Shown in pieces: positions 18,078-27,036 of a stretch of DNA of 64,000 nucleotides (position 1 is the stretch's first letter; the number at the start of each line of letters is the position of its first letter). The notes below the pieces were generated by a model that searched no databases, had not been told where the DNA came from, and saw nothing but the letters and a program-made list of their open reading frames with translations. The stretch comes from Chloroflexota bacterium (GTDB lineage Bacteria > Chloroflexota > UBA11872), in contig JAPOYR010000013.1 in assembly GCA_026706485.1 (NCBI GenBank), positions 280,132 to 344,131 on the forward strand. The letters run 5' to 3'. The position numbers were made by a program, and so were the translations under genes.

Positions 18078-19988
18078 CTAGTCCTTGCTGTAGAGGTCGC
18101 CGAAGTAGGGATGCGACGCTCCGCTGCCGATGAACATCCGCCCGCCAACGGTGGACGGATTCGTCAGCCACGCCAGGAGCGACTGCACCAGCGGGACGCC
18201 CACCGCGTTCTCCATCAGGAGATACTCGGCATCCTTCCACATCTGCACCCGCTTCTCCGCGTCGAACTCGGTGCGCGCGCCGTCCAACAGCGGGTCGATG
18301 CGCGAGTCGGGGTTGGGCACGCCCGGCTCGCCCGAGTACTCGAAGAACGTCCACGCGCGACCGGGCTTGCCCAGCAGCGACGTGTGGAATCTCGTGTACA
18401 GCGCATCGCCGTTGCGACCGCCCACGCCGTTCCACGCGTGGTGATAGAGCCCCTGGCTCATCCCCTCGGCAAACGTCGGGAAGTCGATATTTGGCACGTC
18501 CACGAAGATGCCGATGTTGGACTCGATGTCCAGCTTGAACAGCTCGCAAATCGGATTCGGGGTGTTCGGGAAGATCACCTCGAGCCGCTTGCCCTCCGAG
18601 TCGTAGCGGAAGCCGTCCTCGCCTCTCGGGTAGCCGGCCGCGTCCAGGATCTCGTTGGCCTTGGGAACGTTCCAGTCGTAGAGCTTGGACGCCTCTTCGC
18701 TGAAGCCGATGGTGCCCGGTGCCAGCAGGTTGCTCACCAGGGTCGGCGCCAGGCCGCCGTTTTGCCGCACGGTCGCGGTCCGCCGGTCCAGCGCGTGAAT
18801 TAGCGCCTTGCGCACGTTGATGTCGGTCAAGGGCCACTTGATCGTGTTCATCGGCACATACTGGATGTCGTTGAACAGCAGCCCGATGACGTGGAACGCG
18901 GGATTCTCGGAAACCCGCTGCACGTCCGGGAACGTGAACTGCAGGGAGATGTCGATCTCACCGGCCTCGAACGCCTGCGCCCGGGCGGCGAAGTCCATCG
19001 ACAGCTGGAGAATCCTCGCCGTGTCGGCCAGGCCCGGCCCCTTGTTCGTCGCAAACGGCGGACCCCACGTGTAGTCGTCGAACCGCTCGTAGAGCAGATC
19101 AACGTCGTCGGTCCAGCTCACGAAGCTGTAAGGGCCCGTTCCAACCGGATTGCGCTCGAAGTCCTGTCCCATCTCCGTGATGGCCTTCGGCGACCCCATC
19201 ACGAGCGACGCGGTCGTCAGGAACTCCGGCAGCAACGGCTGCGGTCCGTTGGTGTTGAACCGCACGGTGAAGTCGTCGATCTTCTCCACGTTGGCAAACG
19301 CGCCAACCTCACCCGCGACCGAGCCGCGCACGGCGCTCTCATCGAGATAGCGCTCGAAGTTGAAGACCACGGCATCGGCGTTGAACGGGGTGCCGTCGTG
19401 GAACTTCACGTCGTTGCGCAGCGGAAGCGTCCATGACATGTGATCGTCCGCGACCTGGGGAAGATCCGAGGCCAGGTGCGGCTGCAGGACGTTGTTCTCG
19501 CCGAACACCACGAGGCGCTCGAACATCGGCGACGTCGCCTCGGGCCCGCGCGTAATCCAGGACAGCGGGTCTAGCGAATTCGGATTGGTGAACGTGAAGT
19601 AGCTCACCTCGCCGCCCACGATGGGGTTCCACGGCTCGCCGCCGATATCCACGATCTTGCTGAGCAGGTGGGCGTCGACGCCGGGAGCTCGTTCGCGGGC
19701 CTTCTCGACGATCTTCTCGACGATGACCTCGCGGACGACTTCCTTCTCGACGATCTGCTGGACCGGGACTTCCTTGATGACCTCTTGGGTCACCACCGTC
19801 GCGACCTCGACCTCTTTGATCACCTCCTGGGTGACGATGGTCTGGACCGGGACTTCCTTGATCACTTCCTTGGTGACGATCTTCTCTTCGCCGCACGCGG
19901 CGAGTGCGGCCGCTCCGACACCGCCGGCTAAGGCAAGGGCTCCACCGCGCAACGCTTGACGGCGCGAGAGCGAAGATTTCGTACCCAT
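18078..19988 (-). CDS. ABC transporter substrate-binding protein, family 5, Tat lipoprotein with V/K/E stalk (cassette 3)
   Basis: A 636-aa SBP_bac_5 lipoprotein. SRRQALRGG places the twin arginines at 9-10 and LAAC gives Cys32. The stalk is shorter than in its paralogues, residues about 36-100, built of EVIKEVPVQTIVTQ-like units. The binding fold follows: GGEVSYFTFTNPNSLDPLSW, LRNDVKFHDGTPFNADAVVFNFERY, NPVGTGPYSFVSW, ALIHALDRRTATVRQNGG. The ATG follows GGGGGAGGT by 5 nt. It acts outside the membrane with permeases 20082-20996 and 16982-17956. The ligand is unknown; association with glycosidase-like copy B hints at a saccharide. Confidence 0.92.
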   Translation of the reverse strand: MGTKSSLSRRQALRGGALALAGGVGAAALAACGEEKIVTKEVIKEVPVQTIVTQEVIKEVEVATVVTQEVIKEVPVQQIVEKEVVREVIVEKIVEKARERAPGVDAHLLSKIVDIGGEPWNPIVGGEVSYFTFTNPNSLDPLSWITRGPEATSPMFERLVVFGENNVLQPHLASDLPQVADDHMSWTLPLRNDVKFHDGTPFNADAVVFNFERYLDESAVRGSVAGEVGAFANVEKIDDFTVRFNTNGPQPLLPEFLTTASLVMGSPKAITEMGQDFERNPVGTGPYSFVSWTDDVDLLYERFDDYTWGPPFATNKGPGLADTARILQLSMDFAARAQAFEAGEIDISLQFTFPDVQRVSENPAFHVIGLLFNDIQYVPMNTIKWPLTDINVRKALIHALDRRTATVRQNGGLAPTLVSNLLAPGTIGFSEEASKLYDWNVPKANEILDAAGYPRGEDGFRYDSEGKRLEVIFPNTPNPICELFKLDIESNIGIFVDVPNIDFPTFAEGMSQGLYHHAWNGVGGRNGDALYTRFHTSLLGKPGRAWTFFEYSGEPGVPNPDSRIDPLLDGARTEFDAEKRVQMWKDAEYLLMENAVGVPLVQSLLAWLTNPSTVGGRMFIGSGASHPYFGDLYSKD

Positions 19989-20081
19989 GGCTTACCTCCC
20001 CCAGACATTCGGACAGCAGATACTTTTACAGCGTTGCATCGTACGCGTTGCGCACTCCGGTGACAACGCGGCGAACCGCGT

Positions 20082-20996
20082 CTAGCCGGTCCAGGCCGAC
20101 GCCTGCGGATCGAGCGCCTCGCGGAGGCCGTCGCCAAACAGATTGATGGCGAACACGGTGATCGCCAGCGCCAGACCGTTGAACGTCGGAATCCACCACG
20201 CCGTGCGGAAGTAGTTGCGATTCAAGGAGAGTTCGAGTCCCCATTCGGGCTCGGGTGGGCCGGCGCCCAATCCGAGAAAGCTCAGGCCGGCCGCCGACAG
20301 CATGTTGGTCCCCAGCCCAAGCGTCGCCAGGATCAGAATGGGGCTGACCACGTTGGGGAGGATGTGGCGAAAGATCACTCGCAGATCGCGCATTCCGACC
20401 GCACGCGCCGCCCGCACATAGGTGAATTCACGCGCCGACAGCGTGGTGCCTCGCACCACGCGGGCATACCCGGGAATCCCGGCGATCCCCAGCGCGATCA
20501 TGGCGTTGTTCAGTCCGGGACCCAGACCCGCCACGATGGTGATGGCCAGCAGCAGGCTGGGAAACGCCAGCATGATGTCCAGCACGCGGCTGATCAGCAT
20601 GTCCGGCCAGCGGCCGAAGTAGCCCGCGACCAATCCCAGGATGGACCCGAAAAACGCCCCAATCGCAACCGCCGTGAATCCGATGCGCAAGGAGATGCGC
20701 GCCCCTCGCACCACGCGGCTGAACACGTCGCGTCCGATGTCGTCCGTGCCGAAGACGTGGCCATCCGTGCCCGGCGGCAGCAGCGCCCCCGGAACGTTGT
20801 AGTAGTCCAGTCCTTCAGTCGCAATCACGTCGGCGAAAATCGCCCCGGTCGCCATCACGATGAGCACCGCGCCGCCGACCAGCGCGCCCTTGTTGCGGTA
20901 AAGACGACCCCACGCCAGCGACCATTCGCTGCGCGGCTTGGCCTGAACGGCGCCTTGGAGCGCCGTATCGCCCGCCACCTGAGATTCCAAGCTCAA
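20082..20996 (-). CDS. ABC transporter permease, DppC/OppC type (cassette 3)
   Basis: A 304-aa permease with AKPRSEWSLAWGRLYRNKGALVGG, the loop HVFGTDDIGRDVFSRVVRGARIS, and the coupling segment YVRAARAVGMRDLRVIFRHILPN. Translation starts at TTG 20996, with AGGGG about 6 nt upstream; the same rare start is used by the cassette 1 homologue, which has the same length. It is the first gene of a minus-strand operon of permease C, binding protein, permease B, glycosidase-like copy B. Confidence 0.92.
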   Translation of the reverse strand: MSLESQVAGDTALQGAVQAKPRSEWSLAWGRLYRNKGALVGGAVLIVMATGAIFADVIATEGLDYYNVPGALLPPGTDGHVFGTDDIGRDVFSRVVRGARISLRIGFTAVAIGAFFGSILGLVAGYFGRWPDMLISRVLDIMLAFPSLLLAITIVAGLGPGLNNAMIALGIAGIPGYARVVRGTTLSAREFTYVRAARAVGMRDLRVIFRHILPNVVSPILILATLGLGTNMLSAAGLSFLGLGAGPPEPEWGLELSLNRNYFRTAWWIPTFNGLALAITVFAINLFGDGLREALDPQASAWTG

Positions 20997-21478
20997 CGGC
21001 CGCCCCTATCCAGTGCAGATTCGCCTCGCGGCGCGAACGTCCGGGCAGACGGACGGTAAGCGCACCATGGGACGGAGTCGACGATCCGCCCACCGGCCGC
21101 AACTGCCGCTGGAACCTAAACCGCTCGACCAAGAAGCGTCAATCCCGCGACAAGCCCGGCAATGGGTCAGGTTCAGTCTGTCATTCCCGCGGAGGCGGGA
21201 ATCCACCCGTCATTGACCCCGGGGGCGGACAGGGTTCGCCCGGTCATCCCCAAGCATGGCGAGGTTCTGCAAAGGTCTCTCGGTGGGAGAGAGATCTGTA
21301 GTGAGCAAGTGAAGAACGCCACCGCCGGATGCCTGCGACAGGAAACTGAGTGCCGGGGCGATACGCTCACCACCGTGATACGCCATAATGTCGCCGCCGC
21401 CACCGGTTCGCCGCCGGCGCCCCGAGGCTCTGTTTCCGGAGTTGCCGTGAAAGCCCACCACCAGCGCCCGAGCCTCTC
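20997..21478. other. 482-nt intergenic region with one repeat copy
   Basis: This gap separates divergent genes (cassette 3 and the sugar isomerase pair). A copy of the CATTCCCGC palindromic repeat family occupies about 21174-21279. No open frame here shows family similarity or codon bias like real neighbours. Promoters for both sides must lie here but none stands out. Confidence 0.6.
21174..21279 (+). repeat. Intergenic repeat family copy (CATTCCCGC palindrome to AAAGGTCTC end)
   Basis: It begins GTCTGTCATTCCCGCGG, continues with AGGCGGGAATCCACCCGTC, and ends GTTCTGCAAAGGTCTC, the end sequence of the MITE-like element at 11094-11226. Related copies are at 23541-23646, 31496-31626 and 50279-50388, and a partial copy is at 33229-33276. 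Confidence 0.7.
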
Positions 21479-22426
21479 GTGAAACTCTGCATCTCCATCG
21501 CGTGCTACCGCTGGGCCTTTCAGCCCTCGATTCGACGCGACGGCCCCGACTACCGCGCGAACGGCGGGCCGTTGGCCTATTTGCAGTCCTTCACCGCCCC
21601 GCCGCCGGAAGACAACCGCTTCTTCTGGATGGTCGACAAGACGGCCGAGCTGGGACTCCAGGGCCTGTACGCCCACCCCGGCGAATACGTCGATGACCGG
21701 GCCGGAGCCGAAGCCATGCGCCGCAAGGTTGAGGACCGGGGATTGATCTGGAACGGCGGACTCACGGTCAACATGGCCGCCACCGACGACGAGTGGGAAA
21801 GCTTCGAGTACGACAACGCCGTGCGCCAGCTCAAGCTCAACCATTGGGCCGGCCTCAACATCGGCACCATGACCCACCGGCTGCCCAACGTGCACAACCA
21901 TTTCTCGAGCGACCCGCCGATCGACGAACAAATGGCCCGCGCCGCCAAGCATCTCCCCACGCTGACGCCGGTAGCGGAAGAGCTTGGCGTGATCATGGCC
22001 TGGGAAAACCACATGGACTACCGCGTCTCCGAGGTCGCCGGGGTCGTCGACGAGGTCAACTCGCCCTGGCTGCGGATCACCCTGGATACCTCCAACCCAT
22101 TTCCCAGCCTCGAAGACCCTTTGGAGGGTGCGCGCATCGCCGCCCGCAACGTCGTGGCGGTGCACTTCAAGGACTTCCGCGCCCAACCGCTGCGGGCAAC
22201 CTGGGAGCCGCACTTCCACTACTCGCCCGTGGGGCACGGCGATTCGCCCATCGGCGAGATTCTCAAGGTGCTCCAGGCCGAGGCGCCCGACCCCGACAAC
22301 TTGCTCGCCAATATCGAGATCTCACCGCCACCGCAGCACGACCCCGAAACCTGGGTGCTTGAGAGCAAGCGCTGGTTGCTGGAAGAACAGGGCCAATACT
22401 TTGAGCCCCATCTCTCCGCCCAATGA
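21479..22426 (+). CDS. Sugar phosphate isomerase/epimerase-like TIM-barrel protein, first of pair
   Basis: A 315-aa protein of the xylose-isomerase-like TIM-barrel superfamily (sugar isomerases/epimerases, AP-endonuclease 2 fold). Metal-binding candidates are Glu in MAWENHMDYR, Asp in ITLDTSNPF, His in VAVHFKDFRAQ and Glu in NIEISPPP near the C-terminus, in the order expected for strands 5-8. The start is GTG 21479 (VKLCISIACYRW), the point where similarity with the next gene begins. It overlaps the next gene by ATGA, so the two are translationally coupled. The pair probably acts on a rare sugar or inositol-type substrate; the exact reaction is not readable. Confidence 0.78.
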   Translation: MKLCISIACYRWAFQPSIRRDGPDYRANGGPLAYLQSFTAPPPEDNRFFWMVDKTAELGLQGLYAHPGEYVDDRAGAEAMRRKVEDRGLIWNGGLTVNMAATDDEWESFEYDNAVRQLKLNHWAGLNIGTMTHRLPNVHNHFSSDPPIDEQMARAAKHLPTLTPVAEELGVIMAWENHMDYRVSEVAGVVDEVNSPWLRITLDTSNPFPSLEDPLEGARIAARNVVAVHFKDFRAQPLRATWEPHFHYSPVGHGDSPIGEILKVLQAEAPDPDNLLANIEISPPPQHDPETWVLESKRWLLEEQGQYFEPHLSAQ

Positions 22427-23439
22427 AGCTCGGGCTCTCGCACGAGACCTACCGCTGGGTCGCGTTCCCGTGGATGCGGTCCGACGACCCCGAGTTCGTC
22501 GGCGAGATGCAGGCGCCCATCTACCTGCGCGGCATCGACCCTCCGCCGCCCGGGGAATTGCCGATCGATTGGATGGTCGAACGCGTCGCGGCGCACGGGC
22601 TCTCGTCACTGGCCATGGACTGCGGCTGGTTCCAGGACGCGAACCGCGCCCGCGCCTTCCGCGACCGGATGACCCAGCGCAACCTCACCCATCTCGCGTC
22701 CGCATCAGTCGACCTGGCCGCACCACCACACGAATGGGGCAGAGGGTCCTACGACCCGTCGTGGAGCAGCCGCCAAATCCCGACGTTCGACATGTCGCAG
22801 GCAACCGCCGTGCGGACCGGCTGGACGGGCGGCGCGCCGTTCGACATCGCGGTAAGGGCCATGGAGCTCGCGCAGGCCGCGGGCGCCCGCGTCCTCAGTC
22901 TCGTCCACGGGCAGCCCGGCCGCCTCAACCACTACGCCAAGGACCCACCCATCGACGAGCAGATCGACCGGATCATCGGCAACCTCAAAACCCTGCTGCC
23001 CATCGCCGACGACATGGGCTTGACGCTGGCGACCGAAAACCACATGGACTACCGCTGCTCGGAGTTCGCCCTGGTCCACGAGGGCGTGGGCGCGACGACC
23101 CTGCGCCACGTGTTCGACTTTGCAGACTCCATGGCCGTCAACGAAGACCCGCTCGACGGCCTCCGTCACGTGGCCCGCTTCACCGTCGCCACGCACTTGC
23201 GGGACATGCGGGCGCAGCCCATCACCCAGGTAGCCACCGGCGCCTTCTATCACACGCCCATCGGCCTCGGCAGCGTGCCGATTCAGTCGATGCTCGACAT
23301 CTTGCGGGCCGAGGCGCCGGATTCCGACGACCTGCACCACTATGTCGAGGTCGTCCCGCGGCCCGACTACGACACCGAGCACTGGCTCACCGAGAGCCTG
23401 GACTGGCTGCGCACCGAGTGCGCGGCCTCCTGGACCTAG
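22423..23439 (+). CDS. Sugar phosphate isomerase/epimerase-like TIM-barrel protein, second of pair
   Basis: A 338-aa paralogue of the preceding protein: MKLGLSHETYRWVAF, IDWMVERVAAHGLSSLAMDCGW, the shared LATENHMDYRCSE, FDFADSMAVNEDPLDGLRH, VATHLRDMRAQ and final VEVVPRP. The metal-site pattern E/D/H/E is conserved, though the strand 6 aspartate sits in FDFADS. Its ATG lies inside the stop of the first gene (ATGA, 4-nt overlap). Two coupled homologues suggest a heteromer or sequential isomerisation steps, by inference. It is followed by a repeat-rich gap. Confidence 0.76.
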   Translation: MKLGLSHETYRWVAFPWMRSDDPEFVGEMQAPIYLRGIDPPPPGELPIDWMVERVAAHGLSSLAMDCGWFQDANRARAFRDRMTQRNLTHLASASVDLAAPPHEWGRGSYDPSWSSRQIPTFDMSQATAVRTGWTGGAPFDIAVRAMELAQAAGARVLSLVHGQPGRLNHYAKDPPIDEQIDRIIGNLKTLLPIADDMGLTLATENHMDYRCSEFALVHEGVGATTLRHVFDFADSMAVNEDPLDGLRHVARFTVATHLRDMRAQPITQVATGAFYHTPIGLGSVPIQSMLDILRAEAPDSDDLHHYVEVVPRPDYDTEHWLTESLDWLRTECAASWT

Positions 23440-23540
23440 CCGAACTGGGCTCCACACCGCCTGAATGCACGTAGCCGACATCGCCTCGGAGACCAGCGCG
23501 TAGGGAAGCCCATGCGCAGCCCTCCGTCACTCCCGCGCCC

Positions 23541-23646
23541 TCCGTCATTCCCGCGAAGGCGGGAATCCACCCCTCATTGAATCTGGAGGCGGAAGGGATG
23601 CTCCCGGTAATCCCCACTCCCGGCTGAGATTCGCCAAAGTCTCCGT
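23541..23646 (+). repeat. Intergenic repeat family copy
   Basis: Starts TCCGTCATTCCCGCGAAGG, includes GAATCCACCCCTCATTGAAT and CTGGAGGCGGAAGGGATGCT, and ends GATTCGCCAAAGTCTCC. It is nearly identical over its first 55 nt with 50279-50388 and shares its right end with 11094-11226. Confidence 0.75.
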
Positions 23647-23750
23647 CGGCGGGAATCTAGCGAAAGCTGGGCCTGTCCTCGTGCAGTCGGGGGCGGTTCG
23701 CGAACGGCCCCGAGACCTTTGGAATGCTCTGAAAAAGCCTATTGACCCGA

Positions 23751-23824
23751 CCCCGATCCGTTCGCCCTGAGCGAAGTCGAAGGGCCTTTCATGGTTCGAC
23801 AAGCTCTCCACGAACGGATTGGGG
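23751..23824. repeat. 74-bp inverted-repeat element with CCCCRATCCGTTCG ends
   Basis: The left end CCCCGATCCGTTCG and right end CGAACGGATTGGGG are inverted 14-mers with one mismatch. Internal GCGAAGTCGAAGGG and GGTTCGACAAGCTCTCC form further imperfect dyads. A shortened relative is at 1194-1242. Confidence 0.75.
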
Positions 23825-23918
23825 CGCGGTTCAGGGATTTGTTCAGAAATTCCTTAGATCACGAATCTCCCTGCGGAGTACGCTTTGTCGACCCACGCCC
23901 CTCACGCCAAGTGCCCAA

Positions 23919-25505
23919 ATGGACTACGACGCGATCATCATCGGCTGCGGCCACAACGGCCTCGTGGCGGCGTTCTACCTCGCGCGGGCCGGATTGCGGG
24001 TGCTGGCGCTGGAGCAGGGGCCCAAGGTCGGCGGCGCGGCCACCACCGACGAGCTCATTCCCGGCTTCCGCTTCTCCACCTGCGCCCACAGCTTCGTCCT
24101 GTTCCATCCGCAAATCCTGGACGACATGCGGCTCGTGGACCTCGGCCTGCGCGTGTTTCGCCGCGATCCCCCGCAGTTCCACCCGTTTGCCGACGGCGAG
24201 TATCTGCTCAGTTGGAACGACCTGGAGCGAACCAAGGAATCCATCGCCCGGGTCTCGCGTCACGATGCCGAAGCCTACGATGATTATGTTAAGTTCTGGG
24301 CGGACGCCGCAGCGCTGTTCGCCCCCTACCTCTTGACCCCGCCGCCGACTCTCGGCGAGTTTCTCCGCACCGCCGAGGACGGTCCGCACGCCGCCATCGC
24401 CCACACCCTCGTCACCGGCACCCGACGCCAACTGCTCGACGACTACTTCGAGTCGCCGCGCGTCAAGGCGTCACTCGGCACCACCTTTGACGCCGGCACC
24501 ACTGACAACGCCGGCGGCTTGCTCTACTTCGCCTTCGCTGCTGCGCTCTCGTCCCAGCTGGGTCAACGCGGGCTCGTGGGGTTCCCCCAGGGCGGCATGG
24601 GTGCCGTCACGCAGCTCCTGCGAAAGGCGGCCGAAGCCGCCGGGGCCGAGGTGCGCACGTCATCGCCTGTCGCCGGCGTGCATGTGGCCGACGGACGCGC
24701 CCGCGGCGTCATTCTCGCCGACGGAACCGTCGTGACCGCCCGGGCCGTCCTCTCCAACGCCGACCCGCAACGAACGCTGGCCCACCTGGTCCCGCCCGAG
24801 CACCTGCCGCAGCCGTTCCTCCGCTCGATTCGCCGCCTACGGATAAACGCGGGCTACCTGAAGCTGCACTGCGCCACGACCGGTCTTCCCGACTGGCGCG
24901 CCCTGCCGGGCGACGGTCCGCAGCACGGCGCCAACGTGCGCATCTGTGAATCGCTGGACCACATCGACCAGGCCTGGAACCAGGCCCGCGCCGGCCACAT
25001 GCCCAACGAGCCCGTCCTCGGGCTGGTCTGCCCTTCCGCCTACGACCGCTCGGCCGCGCCTCCCGGTCATCACACGATCTCTATTTGGGTGGAATACGCA
25101 CCCGTCGGCCTTGCACCGAATGCCTGGGAATCCCAGCGGGCTCGAATCACCGACGCGCTGATCGCACAGGTGGCGCGCTACGCCCCCAACTTCCCCGACC
25201 TCGTCCTCGACGCCTACCTCCACGGACCGCCCGAGATCGAGGCCCGCGCCGGCATGACCCGCGGCAACATGCACCACGTGGACATGACCATCGATCAGAT
25301 GCTGGGGGCGCGTCCGCTGCCCGGCTGCGCGGCTTATCGCACGCCGCTCGGCGGGCTCTATCTGTGTGGGTCGGGGTGCCATCCGGGAGGCGGGGTCAGC
25401 GGCGCGCCCGGCCACAACGCCGCCGAGACGGTGATCCGCGACCTGAACGCGGTTCCGGCGGCACATCCACCACGCGCTACCATCGGCGCCAGCCGATCCG
25501 CCTAG
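23919..25505 (+). CDS. FAD-dependent oxidoreductase, CrtI/PYROXD2-like
   Basis: A 528-aa protein starting MDYDAIIIGCGHNGLVAAFY, a classic GxGxxG dinucleotide-binding motif, followed by RVLALEQGPKVGGAATTDE. The middle has VGFPQGGMGAVTQLLRKAAEAAGAEVRTSSPV, as in phytoene desaturase-type flavoproteins, and the C-terminus has GLYLCGSGCHPGGGVSGAPGHNAAETVI, the second FAD-binding motif. The family includes carotenoid desaturases and the poorly defined PYROXD2 group; this one looks like the latter. I start at ATG 23919 since everything upstream is repeat DNA. It is cytoplasmic or membrane-peripheral, redox substrate unknown. An aminotransferase follows at 28-30 nt, likely in the same transcript. Confidence 0.85.
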   Translation: MDYDAIIIGCGHNGLVAAFYLARAGLRVLALEQGPKVGGAATTDELIPGFRFSTCAHSFVLFHPQILDDMRLVDLGLRVFRRDPPQFHPFADGEYLLSWNDLERTKESIARVSRHDAEAYDDYVKFWADAAALFAPYLLTPPPTLGEFLRTAEDGPHAAIAHTLVTGTRRQLLDDYFESPRVKASLGTTFDAGTTDNAGGLLYFAFAAALSSQLGQRGLVGFPQGGMGAVTQLLRKAAEAAGAEVRTSSPVAGVHVADGRARGVILADGTVVTARAVLSNADPQRTLAHLVPPEHLPQPFLRSIRRLRINAGYLKLHCATTGLPDWRALPGDGPQHGANVRICESLDHIDQAWNQARAGHMPNEPVLGLVCPSAYDRSAAPPGHHTISIWVEYAPVGLAPNAWESQRARITDALIAQVARYAPNFPDLVLDAYLHGPPEIEARAGMTRGNMHHVDMTIDQMLGARPLPGCAAYRTPLGGLYLCGSGCHPGGGVSGAPGHNAAETVIRDLNAVPAAHPPRATIGASRSA

Positions 25506-25535
25506 TCAGATCGTGATGAGAGGCAGAGGTCTGTG

Positions 25536-26834
25536 ATGTCCAAGGCCGCGACGTCGTCCGAGCAACTCCTGGGAAGAGCCAAGCGTGTGCTCACCGCGGG
25601 AGCGTTGGGGCGGTTCAGCATTCCGGACGAGGTCAGCGTGGTATTCGAGTCCGGCTCGGGCAGCCGCCTGCGCACCGTCGACGGCGATGAGTACATCGAC
25701 TATCTCCTCGGCTCCGGCCCGGTGCTGCTAGGCCACGCGCATCCGGACGTGGAAGCGGCCGTGCAAACCCAGTTGAGCCGCGGCACGACCTACTTCTTCC
25801 TCAACGTCCCGGCGATCGAGTTGGCCGAAAAGCTGATCGACGCCGTGCCCTGCGCCGACCAGCTGCGGTACACCAGCACTGGTACCGAGGCCACCCACCT
25901 GGCGCTGCGCGGGGCGCGGGCCTTCACCGGCCGCTCCAAAATCCTCAAGTTCGAAGGCGCCTGGCACGGCATGCACGACTACGCCTTGTGGGGCACAGTG
26001 CCGACCGACGCCAGCGACTACCCGCATGCCGAGCCTGACTCGGCCGGAATTCCAAGCGTTCTCGGCGACGAGGTGCTCGTGGCCCCCTTTAACGAGCTTG
26101 AGATCACGCAGCAGCTCATTGAATCGCACGCCGACGAGTTGGCCGCCGTGATCGTGGAGCCGCTGCAGCGCGTGCTCAAGCCCGAGCCCGGCTTTCTCGA
26201 AGCCCTCCGCGAGCTCACCACCCGCCACGGCATCGTGCTCATCTTCGACGAAATCGTCACCGGATTTCGCATCGCCTGGGGCGGCGCGCAGGAGCGCTAC
26301 GGCGTCGTGCCCGACCTGGCAACCTATGGCAAGGCCATGGCCGGGGCGTTTCCGCTGGCCGCCATCATGGGCCGCGCCGACGTCATGGACGTCTACGCGC
26401 GCCAATCACGCTCGACGCGCGACGTGGCCTGGGCCAGCGGAACCTTCAGCGGCAACCCCGTCGCCGCCGCTGCCGGGGTCGCCGCCCTCGACGTCCTCTC
26501 GTCAGACGGTGTCTACGATCGCCTGCAAGCCACCGGATCCCGGCTGCGCCGGGGCATCGAGGACTTGGGCCGCAAGCACGGCGTCCCCACGCAGGCGTTG
26601 GGCGAAGACCCGGTCTTTGGCGTCCGGTTCATGGAAAACGCGCACCCCAAGACCTGGATGGACCTTCAGGAACACGACGGCGACTTCGGCCACCGCTGGA
26701 GCGTCGAGTGCATCCGCGGCGGCCTGCTGCTCAATCCCAACGAAAAGTGGTACGTCTCGATCACCCACGACGACGCCGATCTCGACCGCACCTTCGAGAT
26801 TCTCGATGGGGCGTTCCGGCGGGCATTGGGTTAG
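25536..26834 (+). CDS. Class III aminotransferase, glutamate-1-semialdehyde aminomutase-like
   Basis: A 432-aa PLP enzyme of the class III family. Features: LGSGPVLLGHAHPDVEAAV, TSTGTEATHLALRGARAFTGRSKILKFEGAWHG (phosphate and substrate regions), VIVEPLQ, IVLIFDEIVTGFRIAWGGAQ, and the PLP-lysine segment ATYGKAMAGAFPLAAIMG. Overall layout is HemL-like, but true glutamate-1-semialdehyde aminomutases differ in the active-site loop and normally sit with heme genes, so a catabolic aminotransferase is more likely. Start: ATG 25536, 6 nt after AGAGGT; a GTG one codon earlier is possible. Confidence 0.85.
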   Translation: MSKAATSSEQLLGRAKRVLTAGALGRFSIPDEVSVVFESGSGSRLRTVDGDEYIDYLLGSGPVLLGHAHPDVEAAVQTQLSRGTTYFFLNVPAIELAEKLIDAVPCADQLRYTSTGTEATHLALRGARAFTGRSKILKFEGAWHGMHDYALWGTVPTDASDYPHAEPDSAGIPSVLGDEVLVAPFNELEITQQLIESHADELAAVIVEPLQRVLKPEPGFLEALRELTTRHGIVLIFDEIVTGFRIAWGGAQERYGVVPDLATYGKAMAGAFPLAAIMGRADVMDVYARQSRSTRDVAWASGTFSGNPVAAAAGVAALDVLSSDGVYDRLQATGSRLRRGIEDLGRKHGVPTQALGEDPVFGVRFMENAHPKTWMDLQEHDGDFGHRWSVECIRGGLLLNPNEKWYVSITHDDADLDRTFEILDGAFRRALG

Positions 26835-26894
26835 CGAACACACCACAACGCCGCATACGGCCGGCGAAAACTCAGTGAAGAAACTCACCCCAGC

Positions 26895-26924
26895 TTGCCT
26901 CTGATTGGCTTTGAGCCGTACCAT
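26895..26924 (+). promoter_or_regulatory. Possible promoter of the amino acid transporter operon
   Basis: TTGCCT (26895-26900) and TACCAT (26919-26924) with an 18-nt spacer match the sigma-70 consensus at four of six positions each. They lie 112 nt upstream of the aapJ-like start in the only sizeable gap before this operon. Confidence 0.35.
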
Positions 26925-27036
26925 GCTTCCGGTCTGCCGGGGGCGACAAACACGGAACCCCTAAATGCGTGTTTGAGCACGCGACATGCGTATGCGGTGG
27001 GCATTGAGGTCCGCCGTTACGGCTCAGGAGCGGCTG

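Larger units (their letters stand above)
23440..23918. other. 479-nt repeat-rich intergenic region
   Basis: Two repeats fill much of it: the CATTCCCGC family copy at 23541-23646 and the CCCCRATCCGTTCG inverted-repeat element at 23751-23824. The open frame running into the oxidoreductase gene from 23742 is repeat sequence, not conserved protein. I see no further gene. Confidence 0.6.

Noticed and set aside
25536..26834. Calling the aminotransferase hemL
   Set aside because: Class III enzymes of this form are widespread; no tetrapyrrole genes are nearby and key aminomutase-specific features were not evident.
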